A DNA stretch of 64,000 nt, taken from assembly GCF_021134715.1 (NCBI RefSeq), contig NC_060021.1:1116001-1180000 (forward strand), written 5' to 3'. Each line of letters starts with the position of its first letter. The first letter of the stretch is position 1. This stretch comes from Daphnia pulex (lineage: Eukaryota; Arthropoda; Branchiopoda; Diplostraca; Daphniidae). The position numbers were made by a program, and so were the translations under genes. Positions 49,401-61,650 of this stretch are shown in pieces. The notes beneath the pieces are model-generated. The model searched no databases. It was given only the letters and a program-made list of their open reading frames with translations, and was not told the DNA's origin.

Positions 49401-51339
49401 ATGGAACTTCTTCTTACGTTAGTGATGGCATCAGTGCTGATGACGACGAACGCCCTAAGTGTGGAAGTGGATCAAGTGCGACAACTACAAGAAAACTACG
49501 TGAGTCTTTCATTTTTCCTATTAAATCCGGATTCAAATCAGATAAAATTCAAATTTGTCAAAATTTAATAAAAAAAATAGGAAATTTTGGCTGGCAAATT
49601 CCATCAACTGGAGACGAAATTCCAGGAACAAGAATCGACACTCAGGATTTTTGAAAAACAGATCCAGGATAATTTGAACAAGAATTCTGAGCATCCACCA
49701 CTCAGCCAAAACGCTCTGCCACGGACTTGTCAGGCGGCCAGAGCAGCCAATTCTTTTCTAACATCCGGGTTGTACTGGATCGACCCGGACGGATCAGCAA
49801 CTGGAGATGAACCCATTCGCGTCTACTGTAACATGAACACAGGTGAGTCGCATAGAATAACCAACAGTTGTAAAATATATTCAGCTTATCCAATGTCTTA
49901 TTTTGCTGGAATTTTCTCACTGGTCTTGAATTTATCCACCGCGATTCAAAGGTTCGACGGAAGTATTACACGACAGCGAATCGCCAATGGATTCCGGCCA
50001 CTGCGCTAGTCCCGGTTGTTATTTTCGTCACATTAACTACAAAGCGTCTTCAAGACAAATGGCAGCGTTAGCCGAACTCTCCGTCCAGTGCTCGCAGTCC
50101 ATCAAGGTAAGCTATACTGAAGACAATTTGCCATTAAGTTGTATAGGAATAATGTCCAGCAGTCCATCAACCGGTTCTTCGAGTTGGTGATTTCTTGTAA
50201 TGCTTTATGTTATTCCATATAAAGTGACTGATATATATGTGGCCTGGTTTGATGTGTTACAGTACGATTGTATCTCCTCACCTTTGGAGCGCAACGGCAT
50301 TTCTTACGCTTGGTGGAACGACCGGAATGGAAATCCCCAATATTTCTGGTCCGGCAGCAATTCCAGAGTTCACGTCTGCCAGTGCGGCATCGAGCAAACG
50401 TGTTTCGAAAACGACGTTCGCTGCAACTGCGACTCCAACGCTAAACTTCAACTAGTTGATCAAGGCATGAATTTTTTAAATCAAAGCCAATTCAATGATT
50501 GAAGTGCTGCAACATTAAAAACGTTACCAATTTTATATTCACAGGGGTTATTACTAGAAAGAAATTGTTACCAATAACACGCTTGAATTTCGGAGGCACC
50601 CACCGGGCTAACTCGACTGGCATGCACACTCTAGGAAGATTCGAGTGTGACGGCCGTTTGTCATCCGCTTTGAATAAAGGTTTCCCGACCTCGTGTGCGG
50701 ATTTGTGGCGTAACGGGTTCGTCGCTAACGGACTCTACTCGATTAAAGGCAGCAAACAGGTGGAGAAAGTCTATTGCGACTTCAATAAGTTGCCCAGCGA
50801 ACCAGGTAACAATGAAACTCATTATCTTTATACCTTTGCTTCTCCCTTCTAATGAAAATCACGATGATTAATACCACGTATTTTGATTTGAAGATTTTCA
50901 AACGTGGATCGGATACGAAGATGTGAAATCGCATCCAGTCTTTTTCCAGGTGCAAAAGGATGCAGATGTATTGCCACATAATAGCACGATTCCCTTTGAA
51001 ATAGAACTACTGAATGTTGGCAGTGCGATGGATATTTCCTCGGGTGTTTTCACAGTGCCCCGCTCAGGACGCTATTTCTTCACGTTGTGGGGAATTAAGG
51101 ATGAAGCCGCTAAAGGGACAGAATTATCATTGCAACTGAATGGGGTTCAGATCGCTCAAACTTCGAGTTCTTATGGCGGTTCGTACTCTACATATTCCCT
51201 CCAGACGACTTTGAATTTGCAAGGGGCTGATCAAATCTCTTCATCCCTCACAAGTGCAGCGATCCACAAAAAATCCGTTTCTACGTATTCCACATTTTTT
51301 AGTGGATGGTTGTTAGAGGAAGACATTTTTAAGAACTGA
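49401..51339 (+). CDS. Secreted coiled-coil / fibrinogen-like / C1q protein
   Basis: Six exons join in frame to 474 residues: 49401-49499, 49581-49842, 49952-50106, 50263-50464, 50545-50805 and 50894-51339. The ATG sits in a strong CGCCACCATGG context. In order: a signal peptide (MELLLTLVMASVLMTTNALS), a short heptad-like helix (about 34-68), a fibrinogen/collagen-C-propeptide-like block with GLYWIDPDG and RVYCNMNTG (about 82-121), a CASPR/neurexin-IV-like block with FWSGSNSRVHVCQCG and CNCD (about 173-250), a second YCDF-type block (about 270-325), and a C-terminal C1q-type beta domain with SGVFTVPRSGRYFFTLWG (about 335-470). C1q domains normally trimerise, so an extracellular lectin-like or recognition role is plausible, but the ligand is unknown. 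The intron after exon 4 starts with GC rather than GT. Confidence 0.85.
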
Positions 51340-52386
51340 TCGAAATGCATGGTTGAGATATTATGTACTTTAAGAAACGTTACAGCAAGAAGAAAAATTC
51401 GTATTTGTTTATTCTCCAATCAAATTGGTGTCAGTCAAATTTTGTAAATATACTATACACGTACTACATCTTTTCTTTTAAACAGTGACTCAAAGAATGA
51501 TGTAGAGTGGTTTGCATTTAACTATTAACGAAAATAGTAAGTTCATCAACAGGAAACTAGGAATTTCAGAAATTTACCGCCAGGTTCTCTATAGTACCGA
51601 GAGCTCATCGGGGGTTCGTTAAGTGCTCTAGAGCACTTAAAGCGCTAACGGATAATCATGCTAATGTATTTTTTATTTAGCGCGTCAATAAGCAAAAATT
51701 GTTTGGCGCAAGCGGAACAACCATTAATCCCGCTAAAGATCGGTTAGATTTTTTGAATAGAAATTTTTCGTTCAATTTACGCTCACGCCGGGTAATTTTT
51801 CCTTTTGTAGTGAACCTGACGTGGTAGATTGAAAGATTCATAAGCGTGATTAGCCTATTCGATATTCCCGTTGACGCCGACGTCCATGGGAGAGTGAGAA
51901 ACGCCGCTCAATACACTCGATGGGATCGCTTAATTCTCCCACCGCTAGATGTCAGCATAGCTTGACAAAATAGTTTGAAAATATAGCGCGAAAAAAATAG
52001 CTAGGTGCTGGGTTGAGGTTGAGATTGAGGGTTGATGTTGAGGGTTGAGGTGCTGGTTTGAGGTGCTACACATGGCACTAGAAACGTGCCATATTTAGCT
52101 AAGACGTTTCTTAGATTTTTATATATTTTTGTTTGTATGCCCCATGTTCCATTACTCCGAATTTGGAGAATAAATATGAATAAGAATAATAATGATATGC
52201 CTAGTTAAATTTTAAGAAAGTGAAATTTTGAGAATAATAAATTATCTTTCAAGGTCGCATACTGCTGTGTTTTGACGGATATAAGTACCGTCCTGAGAGG
52301 GATGAATTCCCTTCGGCTTACGACATCTGATACTGATCGAGGTGATTATTATCCATACCTTTCTCCTTATTCTGAACATTAGTCCC
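51340..52386. other. Intergenic with palindrome and short tandem repeat
   Basis: About 1 kb between two plus-strand genes. A perfect 22-bp palindrome lies at 51619-51640 and a GGTTGAG-type degenerate tandem run at about 52012-52065. No exon was seen. Confidence 0.6.
51619..51640. repeat. 22-bp perfect palindrome
   Basis: TTAAGTGCTCT followed directly by its reverse complement, with no spacer. Just beyond it AGCGCT is another 6-bp palindrome. Function unknown; it could be a fold-back remnant or a symmetric binding site. Confidence 0.8.
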
Positions 52387-52395
52387 TATAAAAAA
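52387..52395 (+). promoter_or_regulatory. TATA box of the LRR gene
   Basis: TATAAAAAA, 139 bp upstream of the chosen ATG at 52526. An in-frame ATG at 52409 lies only about 20 bp from it and would fall upstream of a start site about 30 bp away. This is why I start the protein at 52526. Confidence 0.5.
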
Positions 52396-52525
52396 TCAAC
52401 AACTATTGATGACATTTTTCAACGTAGTATATCAGTATGTTAGCAACCTTCGAACTGCATTTATCGGACTATACAGCTGCTGTAAACTTCACTTTTCCCT
52501 TGGTTTTTCCGTGCTGTTTAAAACA

Positions 52526-54145
52526 ATGCCTAAAAAGTGTGAAATTGAATCCCTTGTTAAACTGTGTTTAAGCTGCATTAAAGAAACTATTGAAAATAGT
52601 AAGTTTGCCGTTAATTTACCATCAATTCAGAAGGATGACAAGGAGATTTTAGTCAGCTTAGAAACGAACAAGCCACTTCATCAATTAATACGTATGTCAA
52701 TCACGCAAACCCTTTTTCAAAATTTATTTTCCCTAATTGTGAAGTTTTCTAAATTCATATTTAAAAAATGTGTTCAGCCGTTACGCTCTCGGAAGAAATC
52801 GTTGCGCTTTTCACCAGAAGCCGAAAACTAACCGATGCAAAAATCCTCGAACATCTCATCTCTCCGCGCATCCAAAAGTTATATTTTCCTGTTTACTCTG
52901 ATGATTACTTAGTTTTTTTCCCCAAGCTTGGAAATCTGGTAATATTGAACCTAAAAAACTCTAGAGTGGGAAACAATTGGTTAAAATACATTGGGGCTTA
53001 TTGTTTCAATTTAAGGTACGTCAGCAGCTTATCTTAATTATTTTTATAATTATTTCTTTTTTAAATAGAAGAGATTATCAATCATGTTTGACAATTGCAG
53101 GTCGCTGAATTTAGAAAATTGTATAGACGTGACCGATACTGGAATTCAATGGCTGTGTCGTGGCACCGAATATCCAGAGATGCAAAAAGAAAGCCCTAGA
53201 CTATGCAAGACCCTACAGAGATTAAGTATTTTATACACTAGTGTTACAGAAAGAGGAATTCAAATTGCTCTCAAACATTTGTTGTCCTTGAGAGTCCTTC
53301 CAAATTATTTTACTATTGAAGCATTGGTGGAATTGGCTCAAAGGGCCATACATTCAAAGCGACTCGGCTATTACAACGATAGGTTCTGTACATCAATACT
53401 GTATACCCCACGTTATAACTTGTTTAGAAGTGATAGGCTTCGACTTGCACTCTCTTTGTGCCATTCACTAACCCGTGTCGGAATTCACGTGATCAAAGGA
53501 TTGAAAGATAGTGATCTCTTATGCTTCAAAGTGTGTATTAATCTACAAGGACTAAAAATGTTGAAGTGCCTCCCATTTTTTCCAAATGAAACTGAAATCA
53601 CTTTTGATGGTGGCGTGGCCCCACTTCTTGAAGCATTTGGAAAATCGTTGGAGACTCTAAGCTTGGAGTATTTCGATTCAGCCCCTATTTCAACCATAGC
53701 CGAGTTTTGTCCTAATTTGACTTGGCTGCACATCAACAACGTAACGGGCAACGAAAGAGATCTTGGGTGTATCAAAGAGAAAGTGCCTATGTTTAAGGAT
53801 CTTAAGTTTCTTTTTTGTCATGACGATATCCAAACCGACATTCTTCTTCTACTGTTATCTTCGCCTTCACTTCAACACATATCCATTTCTGATTGTGATA
53901 CGCTCAGTGATGAGGTTTTACAGAAGGCCGCCATCAATTATTACGGGTTTCAGAACCTCCAGAAGTTGCAGCTATCTCACTGCAATTCGGTGTCGGGACG
54001 TGGTATTGAAGCTTTACTGGTGGATAGCAATCCAATAGAAAATATCAGTTTTTTTGGTTGTAAAAATTTGGGGTCCGCAAACAATTGCAAATGGTCTAAG
54101 TTGATTGTTAAAAACAATTGGAACTTGAAATGTTTCGTTTATTAA
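52526..54145 (+). CDS. Leucine-rich repeat protein (AMN1/F-box-LRR type)
   Basis: Three exons join in frame to 482 residues: 52526-52691, 52778-53015 and 53101-54145. The start MPKKCEIESLVKL is preceded by AAACA. LRR units of the cysteine-containing kind are clear: LVILNLKNSRV, LRSLNLENCIDVTDTGIQWL, LQHISISDCDTLSDEVLQ and LQKLQLSHCNSVSGRGIEAL. These match the repeats of AMN1 and FBXL proteins, which act as substrate-recognition scaffolds in ubiquitin ligases. I do not see a clear F-box in the N-terminal 60 residues, so it may be an F-box-less relative or have a diverged one. There is no signal peptide or membrane segment with this start. An alternative start at 52409 would add 39 residues. 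The 3' end faces the oxygenase-like gene on the other strand. Confidence 0.8.
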
Positions 54146-54978
54146 TGAGCGCTACTAATTCCACTGACAATAATATACGTGTCTACCTGATGTTCATAAT
54201 CTGATTCGTAACAATTTACTGTTTGCCGTGCAACCTTGAGTATAATCTAGCTAATAAAATACTGTTGGAAAATAATCGATGAGAGTTCATTCATTTTTAT
54301 CGAAATTATCTTTAATTGCGTTTGTTGCTGTCAACATTAACTTCCTCTCTACTTACCGCTACTTACACAGTCTCTCTTGAAATATCCACCGAATCGAAAA
54401 GATAACTTGAGGTTAATTTGCTAATGAAGTTTTAACACGTGTTATTTCAACACAGAGCGCAAGTAAATAGTGATAGTTTACTGCAGTCTCAATTGGCGTT
54501 TTGATAATAGAAAAATATAAATGCTCTCTAAATGAGGCTATATATAAAAGCGCTAGCATTACTGACATCGCCTTATTATGTATGGTATTGGTTTCTTTTG
54601 TCTATGTCATGGTGTCAATTGGCTCAAACCTCAAAACTTACCCAAGTGGGAGCACTGGGAGCTATAGTCATATCTACTACTATTCACAAATGGCCTAAAA
54701 CGGTTCGATGGAATCAAGGAATATGAGAAACATGCATGTGTATATGGCTTTTATCGGTATGGATAGATATATCATAGATTTATTTCAGATTTAAAACATT
54801 TCAAGAGATCACAGTTCACAGCCAAATTAAATTTCCAGTTCTCGACAATTGCACTTTTGGATTTGTTGCTCAGCAACAGAAAAGGTTCTAAAAATTATTC
54901 GAAACATTATAGCAAAGAACCATCAGCTAAGTACAGAGGGGGGAAAATCTTATTGGCGGCTCCAGTTTCCAAGTTAGA
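54146..54978. other. Convergent intergenic region, no gene seen
   Basis: The spacer between the 3' ends of the LRR gene (plus) and the oxygenase-like copy 2 (minus). AATAAAA at about 54254-54260 may be the LRR gene's polyadenylation signal. A 64-codon hydrophobic frame near 54532 has no support. Confidence 0.5.
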
Positions 54979-57900
54979 TTAATCAGAAATAACGATGATT
55001 TCTGGTTCGTTTCCATCACTCTTCATGGCCGAGCATAAAACATTCTCCACGTTATGATGCATGTCCGACAACCTTTTTGACAGATCGCTCTCCGTGGATT
55101 TACTTTCAAAATTATGGCGTAGAGAAAGCATTTCAGATAATTCTTGTTGCACAATTTGAAATCGCTTCATCTTCATCTGATACATGTCTTGTGTTTTCAC
55201 GATCTCGCAGAAGGCACTCCTGGCTGACCCCATCGCCTGGACTTTTAAGCTACACCACCCGTTCTTCAAGCACACCTTAGTTAATTCATCTGCAAAACTG
55301 CGCGCGTGAAAAATACTGGCCAAACTGTGATAAGTCATTCTCTCCTCCGAAGAGCGGAGAAAAACTTCCACCTCGGGATACTGCGGCAACTGGGCGCAAG
55401 GTTGCCCAAACGAGAAAACGGGCTCTTCGATAGTTTTCAAGTAGTCGATATGCCGATCCAAGAAAACATAAAATGTGGCCAGACTGGGAGGAGATGTGCA
55501 GGCCAGCGGCCAAACGCTGCTACAGGAGACGATTTTTTTCACCAATAGATTTTCTTCGTTCAATGGGACGCTGGTGCATATCTTCTGGCAAAATGTTTCC
55601 AACGACACGTCGTCCCCGAGCCAGAAAAGACATTTGGCAATTTTCACGACAAGTTTTATAGTAGGCGCCAGTAGTGAAATTACATCTTCTCCGACAAATT
55701 GACGGTTCAGGTCCCTGTACACAGTAAAGCACGAAGAAACAATCTTCAAACAGGGCTGGGTCACTGAATCTATCTTGTAAAGATCGAGAATTAGTTGACA
55801 TAATCTCTTTGTAGACATTTTTGAAAACAAGTGGGAAAAACCAATGGAAACATTTTGCCGGTTGTTATCGTAAAGATTCTTTTCCATCTTGATAAATGTT
55901 TTCAAGAAAACAGTGATGTTAACTTGAAGCGGGTCAGTACTAGAACTAGGCGTAGCAAAAGACCTCTCCCGATCCAGTAGCAGGCAGAATCCATTAATCC
56001 AGGTTGTGATCAAAGCAGTGCGTGCTTCACGAATTAGTTCGCAATGTTGATTATGCAGCTCTAGCTGTGACAGATTTTCCAGAAAATCGATCCTCTTCGT
56101 AAAATCCAATTTCTCGAGTTCGCCTGATGGTGGGATTTGCTGAGTCCCAAGATTTTCTTCACTGGGTGTAATGAGTTGATTGAACATACACATCACAGAT
56201 AAAATCTGAGCCTCAATCAGGCTGGTGAGCATCGACTTTCCTAAATCGGATGAAGTGGCCAAATCCCAAAATTCGCCAGACAACAAGAGCACATCAATCA
56301 GGCCGTTTTCTTGAGCTGGTCGCTCTGAAGTGTTTGGACCAAGGCTGCAGATCTTTTTCATGAGAATTTGGATCAATTCCGGATCGCCGAGTTGAAAGAA
56401 GCTGCTCACAACCGCTACGATGACATGCTTGATGGGCCCAGGTGCGTGCAGATTGCACGAAGGTAGAGCACGGAACAATTCCTGATAGAGGTGCATGCAG
56501 GAAGGTACTCCTCCAAATCTGATCCGCCTCCGAAGGTCAACAACCAAACGGCACTGTTCGTAAGGATCCAGATGAGGGAAAAGTGTTGCGAAACCAACGA
56601 TTCGTTGAGCACTGGCAGTTTTCGGATCTGCTTCACAGTCGACAACGAAATTGGCGTACGAATCAATATCCTTTTGTCCGAGGCTAGCAATAAAGGACGC
56701 GTCGAGTTTAGGAAGGATGAAGGCAACACGATCCATAATTTGGAATGCACCGTCTGAACAGCAGCGATCCCTGAGGTAGCCAGCAAGGTTAACGATAAAT
56801 TCCATCTGATTCGACAGTCGAATCGGAGATATCATTTTCAACACCAAACGTGAACAAGCGGCCCATCCTAGAGAACAAGAAAATTATCATCAGAGGCTGT
56901 TTAAATTAGAATATGAAAATGCTTATTCGTACCACCAACTCGACACTCGAATTCGGCTATTAATTGAGCCACCCCATTGCTGCGAATCCCTTCGTAACAA
57001 AGGCTTTGGGATTCTCCGCATAGCTCTGCATTTCGGAAATCCGTACTCATAAGTTCCAGTAACTGAAGTCCTTCTTGTCGGGCTCGAAGAAAGACGCAAA
57101 GATGCAAAAGACGACAGGTGCGCTCACCTGGAGCGCAGGTAGAATCCATAAATACCGCCAGCGGATCCTCGCAGCAAAAGGAAATAATTCGACGTAGAGT
57201 TTCTATCGTCTTTTCGTGACTCGCGGTATGCAGCTGGCGTTCCATTCGATCCAATAAGTCGTCAAACGCATAGAGGCATTTGATGCGAAATGACTGATGT
57301 CTCGGCCATATCACAAGAACTGGTTGCTTCTGATAACAATGCGGAACACGGTCGCCATTTTCATTTCCTTCTTCTTGGTTAGCGATGTGGCATCTCGATT
57401 TCAGCTGGAAATTGCTTACGATCTGGTTAGTGTCAACTAGAATTCTTTTAAACGGCAATAACGTATTGCTAGAACTGATCCAATGCTCCATCTGGACTGC
57501 GCCGATACACGTTTCTTCTCTTGATGAGTCGGTCGACATCTCCGGCTGACTCATGATGGCCAAGTGAACGTCAAGAAAGTTACCGCACAACAAGAGCCGG
57601 GAAAGAAAAACATCGTGCCCTCTCAAACCAAAAAAGCTGAGGTCCGTCAATGGATACTCGTTCTCTAATAGAAATGCGAGCATATCCACTTTCGGGTGCA
57701 ACTTGTTGGTATTTCTTGGATTTTCTACGCAGTCACGAACATCAATGCCTGGGGGGGAAATAATAATTTTGGTTTTAAGCCACATAATTTATAATTCAAA
57801 TTTTGTTATAGTACTTGATGAATATTCCAGGTACGTCTGATAATAACGATCAATATTGGCTATTTTCAAGTCGAAATGTAACTGGCGGGAGACATCGTGG

Positions 57901-59105
57901 GTCAAAACCATAGGCGAAGGTTGCAAAACTGCTTCAACTTCTATAGAATAATAAATTAGTATTAAATATGATATAATCACCAGTGTACAGTAACAGATAT
58001 CTCCTACCCTGCAAGTTGAACGCATCCGCGTTACAACTGATCGGCTGGGTAACTTCGGTTCCAGTCTCATAAACGGTAGGTATTTCCGGACAGTCAGAGT
58101 TTGGCCTTTGCGTAACTTGACTAAAATGTGTGAACCAGGGGTTGATCGAAGCTCGAATTTCAGTTAACAATTGAAGAACGTCTGGGATGACGAGCGGTGA
58201 TAACGTCTGCGGTATTTTTGTAACATAAAACGCATTTTTCCAGACAAAGTTTATCACCAAAGTCGCTCTCCATCCAGATGTGATGGGTTCTAATTCGTGC
58301 TTACAACTGGAACGGAAAGCCGTCAAAAAGTGACAGTGGTCACTACCTTTTTCAAATTCAAAATATTTGGCAGTTGAGCCATGATCGATCTTTAATCGCC
58401 CACCAAGGTATCCATTTTGAACAGGAAGTTGAAGAATCATTACAGCACATATTCCTGAATTAAAACAAAGAAAAGTTACAGAAAAATTGTTTATCAAATT
58501 TGGTTATTCGATATTTAATTAGTGTAAGTCTATTTATTACCTTGCTCTAACTCTAATTCACAAAGATGTTTGTAGTGCCCCCCTGAATCATAAAGCATTA
58601 ATTTGTCAATGCAGACTTCCAAATTGTCACTGTCAAGATTCTCAACAAGCCAGCCAAGTTGCAGGTGGTACAATGCTTGCACAGAAATGTCAGCAAGAGT
58701 TGTGTGGATAAAGTTTGTCGGGTGTAGTGCTGATATTTTAGAGCCATCAATTTGCCATGCATTTTTTACATTCGAGTCCACAACAACATTCAGTCCCTTG
58801 CCATGAGGTGCAGGCTCAGAGATACTCTTGAGTTTTTCAACATCCTTTGAATAACATTATTAAAAATAAAAAATAGATTAGTACGTTATTTGTGCAACTG
58901 CATACATTCATGAGACATAATAATTATGATACAAAATACAATAACTAACCTCCACAGAAAAAGGCACTTGGAGATTTCCTAATCCTTGAATTTCAAAGGC
59001 ATGTAAAACTTCTCCATTCAATTGCTGTCCCCATGCGAATTTACCAAAATCTGAATCTTGATTTTTCAGCTGCAATGCCGTGATGAGACGGTTTCGGTCG
59101 ACCAT
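54979..59105 (-). CDS. 2OG-Fe(II) oxygenase-like protein, copy 2 (full length)
   Basis: Six exons join in frame to 1,245 residues: 58950-59105, 58541-58844, 58008-58454, 57815-57940, 56933-57748 and 54979-56867. The start is MVDRNRLITALQLKNQDSDF. Residues about 75-230 carry the prolyl-4-hydroxylase-type dioxygenase layout: NAWQIDGSKIS, LMLYDSGGHY, VMILQLP, GGRLKIDHG and HELEPITSGWRATLVINF. The distal iron ligand H206 and the 2OG-binding R216 are kept, but the HxD site reads H145-L-C147, so the acidic ligand is replaced by Cys. The remaining 1,000 residues are helical with no domain I recognise. It is paralogous to the truncated gene at the left edge but has extra introns around NLQG-EVEAV and SIDVRD. 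It may be an inactive or altered oxygenase used as a binding protein. The substrate is unknown. Confidence 0.8.
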
Positions 59106-59856
59106 GTTACAACTGATTACTGCGACAAAACATTGAATAGGTTAAAAAATGTAGTTAATAAAAATCATAGACAATTAGCCCATAAAACTTGACTATAAAA
59201 CGAATAAATATCACTACCTACGTGTATCCAAACGAAGTGGCAAGAATGTACACTAGACGACACTAGATTACTGGAAGATTTTTTTGCATTTGTTTCTTCG
59301 GTAATTCTCATTAATTTGTGAAAATAATTTCCATAATTACTGAAAAAGAAAGAAACGTAGACTGCAGACCTACAGAGTACAGCTCCCACTGTTGTGTTGT
59401 GTCTACTGTGAGTACTGTCTATTCAAATCAGACAGTTCAGACGGAGTATAACCGGGAGTTCCTAAATTGCGATTGTGCCAAAGCTCGAATGCGCGCGCAC
59501 ACTCTCAATAAATAACGTGCGCGTCTAATACACTCATTGGCGCGCAATTCAAAAATGCGCGATACAAAAAGGCTCGCAGTTTTCTTAAAATTGTAAATTT
59601 GATAAGTAATTCTTCTCTATAATAGCTCAGGCTTGCTCAGGTTATTTTGTAGCGCATCGTTGGAATTACGAAATCTGTACCAGAGCAGGGGTATGGAGAG
59701 AGTCTCTCCATTGCGTGAATTTGCTCCATTGGAATCATGCGAAACTAATCAGTAGGCCTAGTTGTTGTTGGTAGCCTAATATGTATCATTAACGGTAACA
59801 GTGGATTTACAGCAGTGTTACATCGACTTATTGGATATTAAGGACTCTACTTATGA
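59106..59856. other. Intergenic: oxygenase-like copy 2 promoter region
   Basis: About 750 bp between the copy 2 start codon and the end of the alpha-1,4-glycosyltransferase gene. GCGCGC words cluster at about 59490-59545. No exon or TATA box was recognised. Confidence 0.4.
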
Positions 59857-61192
59857 TTAAAATGTTTCGGGAGCGATGGAGAAGATTTCGGGACAATTGT
59901 GCCTGACCAGCCGGACGTATTCCTGCGTCGAATTCTTGTAGGCCGTTTCGTTGAAACTCAGTTTGTTCCAAATGTGGACGCCGACGACTTGATTGGTGAT
60001 CCAACTTGGCGCCCCAGTTTCATTGGCCGGCCTTTGGTTGAAAAACGATTGCCAATTGCTCCAGTGGATGGGAGAAAACGTCGAGGTCGGCAGGGCACCA
60101 AACCCTCGGCAACTGACGTAATTAATCGCATTGAAATTCTCTTCTCCGCAATAGGTTTTCATGACCCGCATTAACAAATCAGGTCCGTTGTGCGTCCATG
60201 CATTTTTACTGCAACGCAGCAACAAATGAATTTTTGAATTTTTGAAAGGGTGTAACTGGGAAATGATCTAATTATTCTTTTTCTAAATGGATATACTTGT
60301 AATTGGAGGGGAAGTCGTTGACGGCCAGTTGCATAATGGGATGTCCGTAGTCGGCGTGAATGACACTGCTTCCGAATTCGCTGCCCGACTCGGCGGCCAA
60401 AAAGTTGCGGTAAAAAGTGACGGGCCGGACCAGGATGACATCTAGATCGAAGTAATAGCCGCCGTACTTGTTCAGGGTTAGGAAGCGCAGGCCGTCGCTC
60501 AGGTGGGAGACGTGGTAGGGCCCTGTCCGCCAGTCGGTGCAGTGGAACCATTTCTCCATCGACGTGCCGGCCATGTACTCGGCCAAATCGGCAACGATGA
60601 ACTCAACATTTTTGTATTTCGATTTCAACTTTTCGAGCGTTTTGGCCAGCACTTTGTTTTTGTTTCTGATTTGCTTCTGATGGCCGTCTTCGTCCACCAT
60701 GAAAAGGACGTTGACAGTCAGATTGGGATTGTGAAAAGCCAGCGACTCGACGGCGCAGGCCTGGCGGATGTTCAAACCGCCACTGTCGGACGTTTCGATG
60801 AAAAAGGCGTTTGGCCCGTCGCTCTTCAACCGGTTTAAATGACGAGGAGACGGACACGACGTGCAATTGGGTCGGCCGCAAATGTCTTCCGGTCGATGGG
60901 CAGACAAAAGGCAACAGGTCCTTCGATCGATCGGCTGATGGTCGGCATCAGATTTCGTCTGAATAGGCCTATTCAGTATTCGATGTTGCCGATGATGAAC
61001 GAACCGGTCCGTCAGCCAGACGGACACGACTTTCCGGTTCAACGCAATAATCGAAAAGGCGCAGTAGATGAGGACACAGCCGATGACCAGCAGGTGACCC
61101 ATCAGGCGGAAACGTCGGCACAAGGAACTCAGCGACGACATCCAAATTTTCCAGAAAATACAAACAACGGCTGATTCGGACAATGGCGACAT
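59857..61192 (-). CDS. Alpha-1,4-glycosyltransferase (A4GALT/Gb3-synthase family, GT32)
   Basis: Two exons join in frame to 415 residues: 60297-61192 and 59857-60208. The first in-frame ATG is at 61192 (MSPLSESAVV). One membrane anchor (about 31-51, MGHLLVIGCVLIYCAFSIIA) near the N-terminus gives a type II Golgi topology. The sugar-transferase core shows FFIETSD, ACAVESLAFHNP, HLSDGLRFLTLNKYGGYYFD and the metal-binding DxD at 249-251 (DLD). The alpha-1,4-transferase C-terminal block has NGPDLLMRV, FSPIHW and VVGVHIWNK. Members transfer galactose or N-acetylglucosamine/galactosamine in alpha-1,4 linkage to glycolipids; arthropod members act on arthro-series glycolipids. The acceptor cannot be read from sequence. 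An upstream in-frame TTG at 61219 is not a usual start. Confidence 0.88.
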
Positions 61193-61271
61193 GTAACGGT
61201 TCAACGCCAAAATTTCCAATCAAATACTATTGTCACTATAATATAAAGGGAATGAAATGCTGAAAGATCTA

Positions 61272-61546
61272 CAGTCATCCGTGAAAGTTTCTTGAACAGG
61301 CAAATGGCTCTCTGCGTTTTAAGTTTAATTTGACGGAAGGGATACTACGGTGCCTACCGTACCCCCGATATTTTACGCCCTTTTCTCTTTTTCTTTATAT
61401 TCCTCCCTTCCTTCACCTACGAAAGAAAAAGAGAAAAAGTTGCAAAATACTGGGGGTACGGTAGGCACCGTAGTATCCCTTCCGTCAAATTAAACTTAAA
61501 ACATAGAGAGCCATTTGCCTTTTCAAGAGACTTTCACGGATGACTG
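61272..61546. mobile_element. Fold-back MITE, Tc1/mariner-like ends
   Basis: A 275-bp element whose two arms, about 110 bp each, are nearly perfect inverses around a short centre at about 61385-61430. The ends read CAGTCATCCGTGAAAGT and its inverse, with TA on both sides (61270-61271 and 61547-61548), the target and duplication typical of Tc1/mariner. Shared arm strings include TTTAATTTGACGGAAGGGAT and GTAGGCACCGTAG. No transposase. Transcribed, it would make a long hairpin. Confidence 0.85.
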
Positions 61547-61650
61547 TATATATGTATGGTGTTAAAAAAATTCAAGAACTCTACATCAAGTGCCCATAGA
61601 CTGATATTGTGTAAATATTATATGTATATGTAACGCGCGCGGCATATAAC

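Noticed and set aside
54501-54726. Plus-strand hydrophobic frames of about 64 codons
   Set aside because: They overlap TATATA sequence and lie in the convergent spacer, with no start context, no splice sites and no family.
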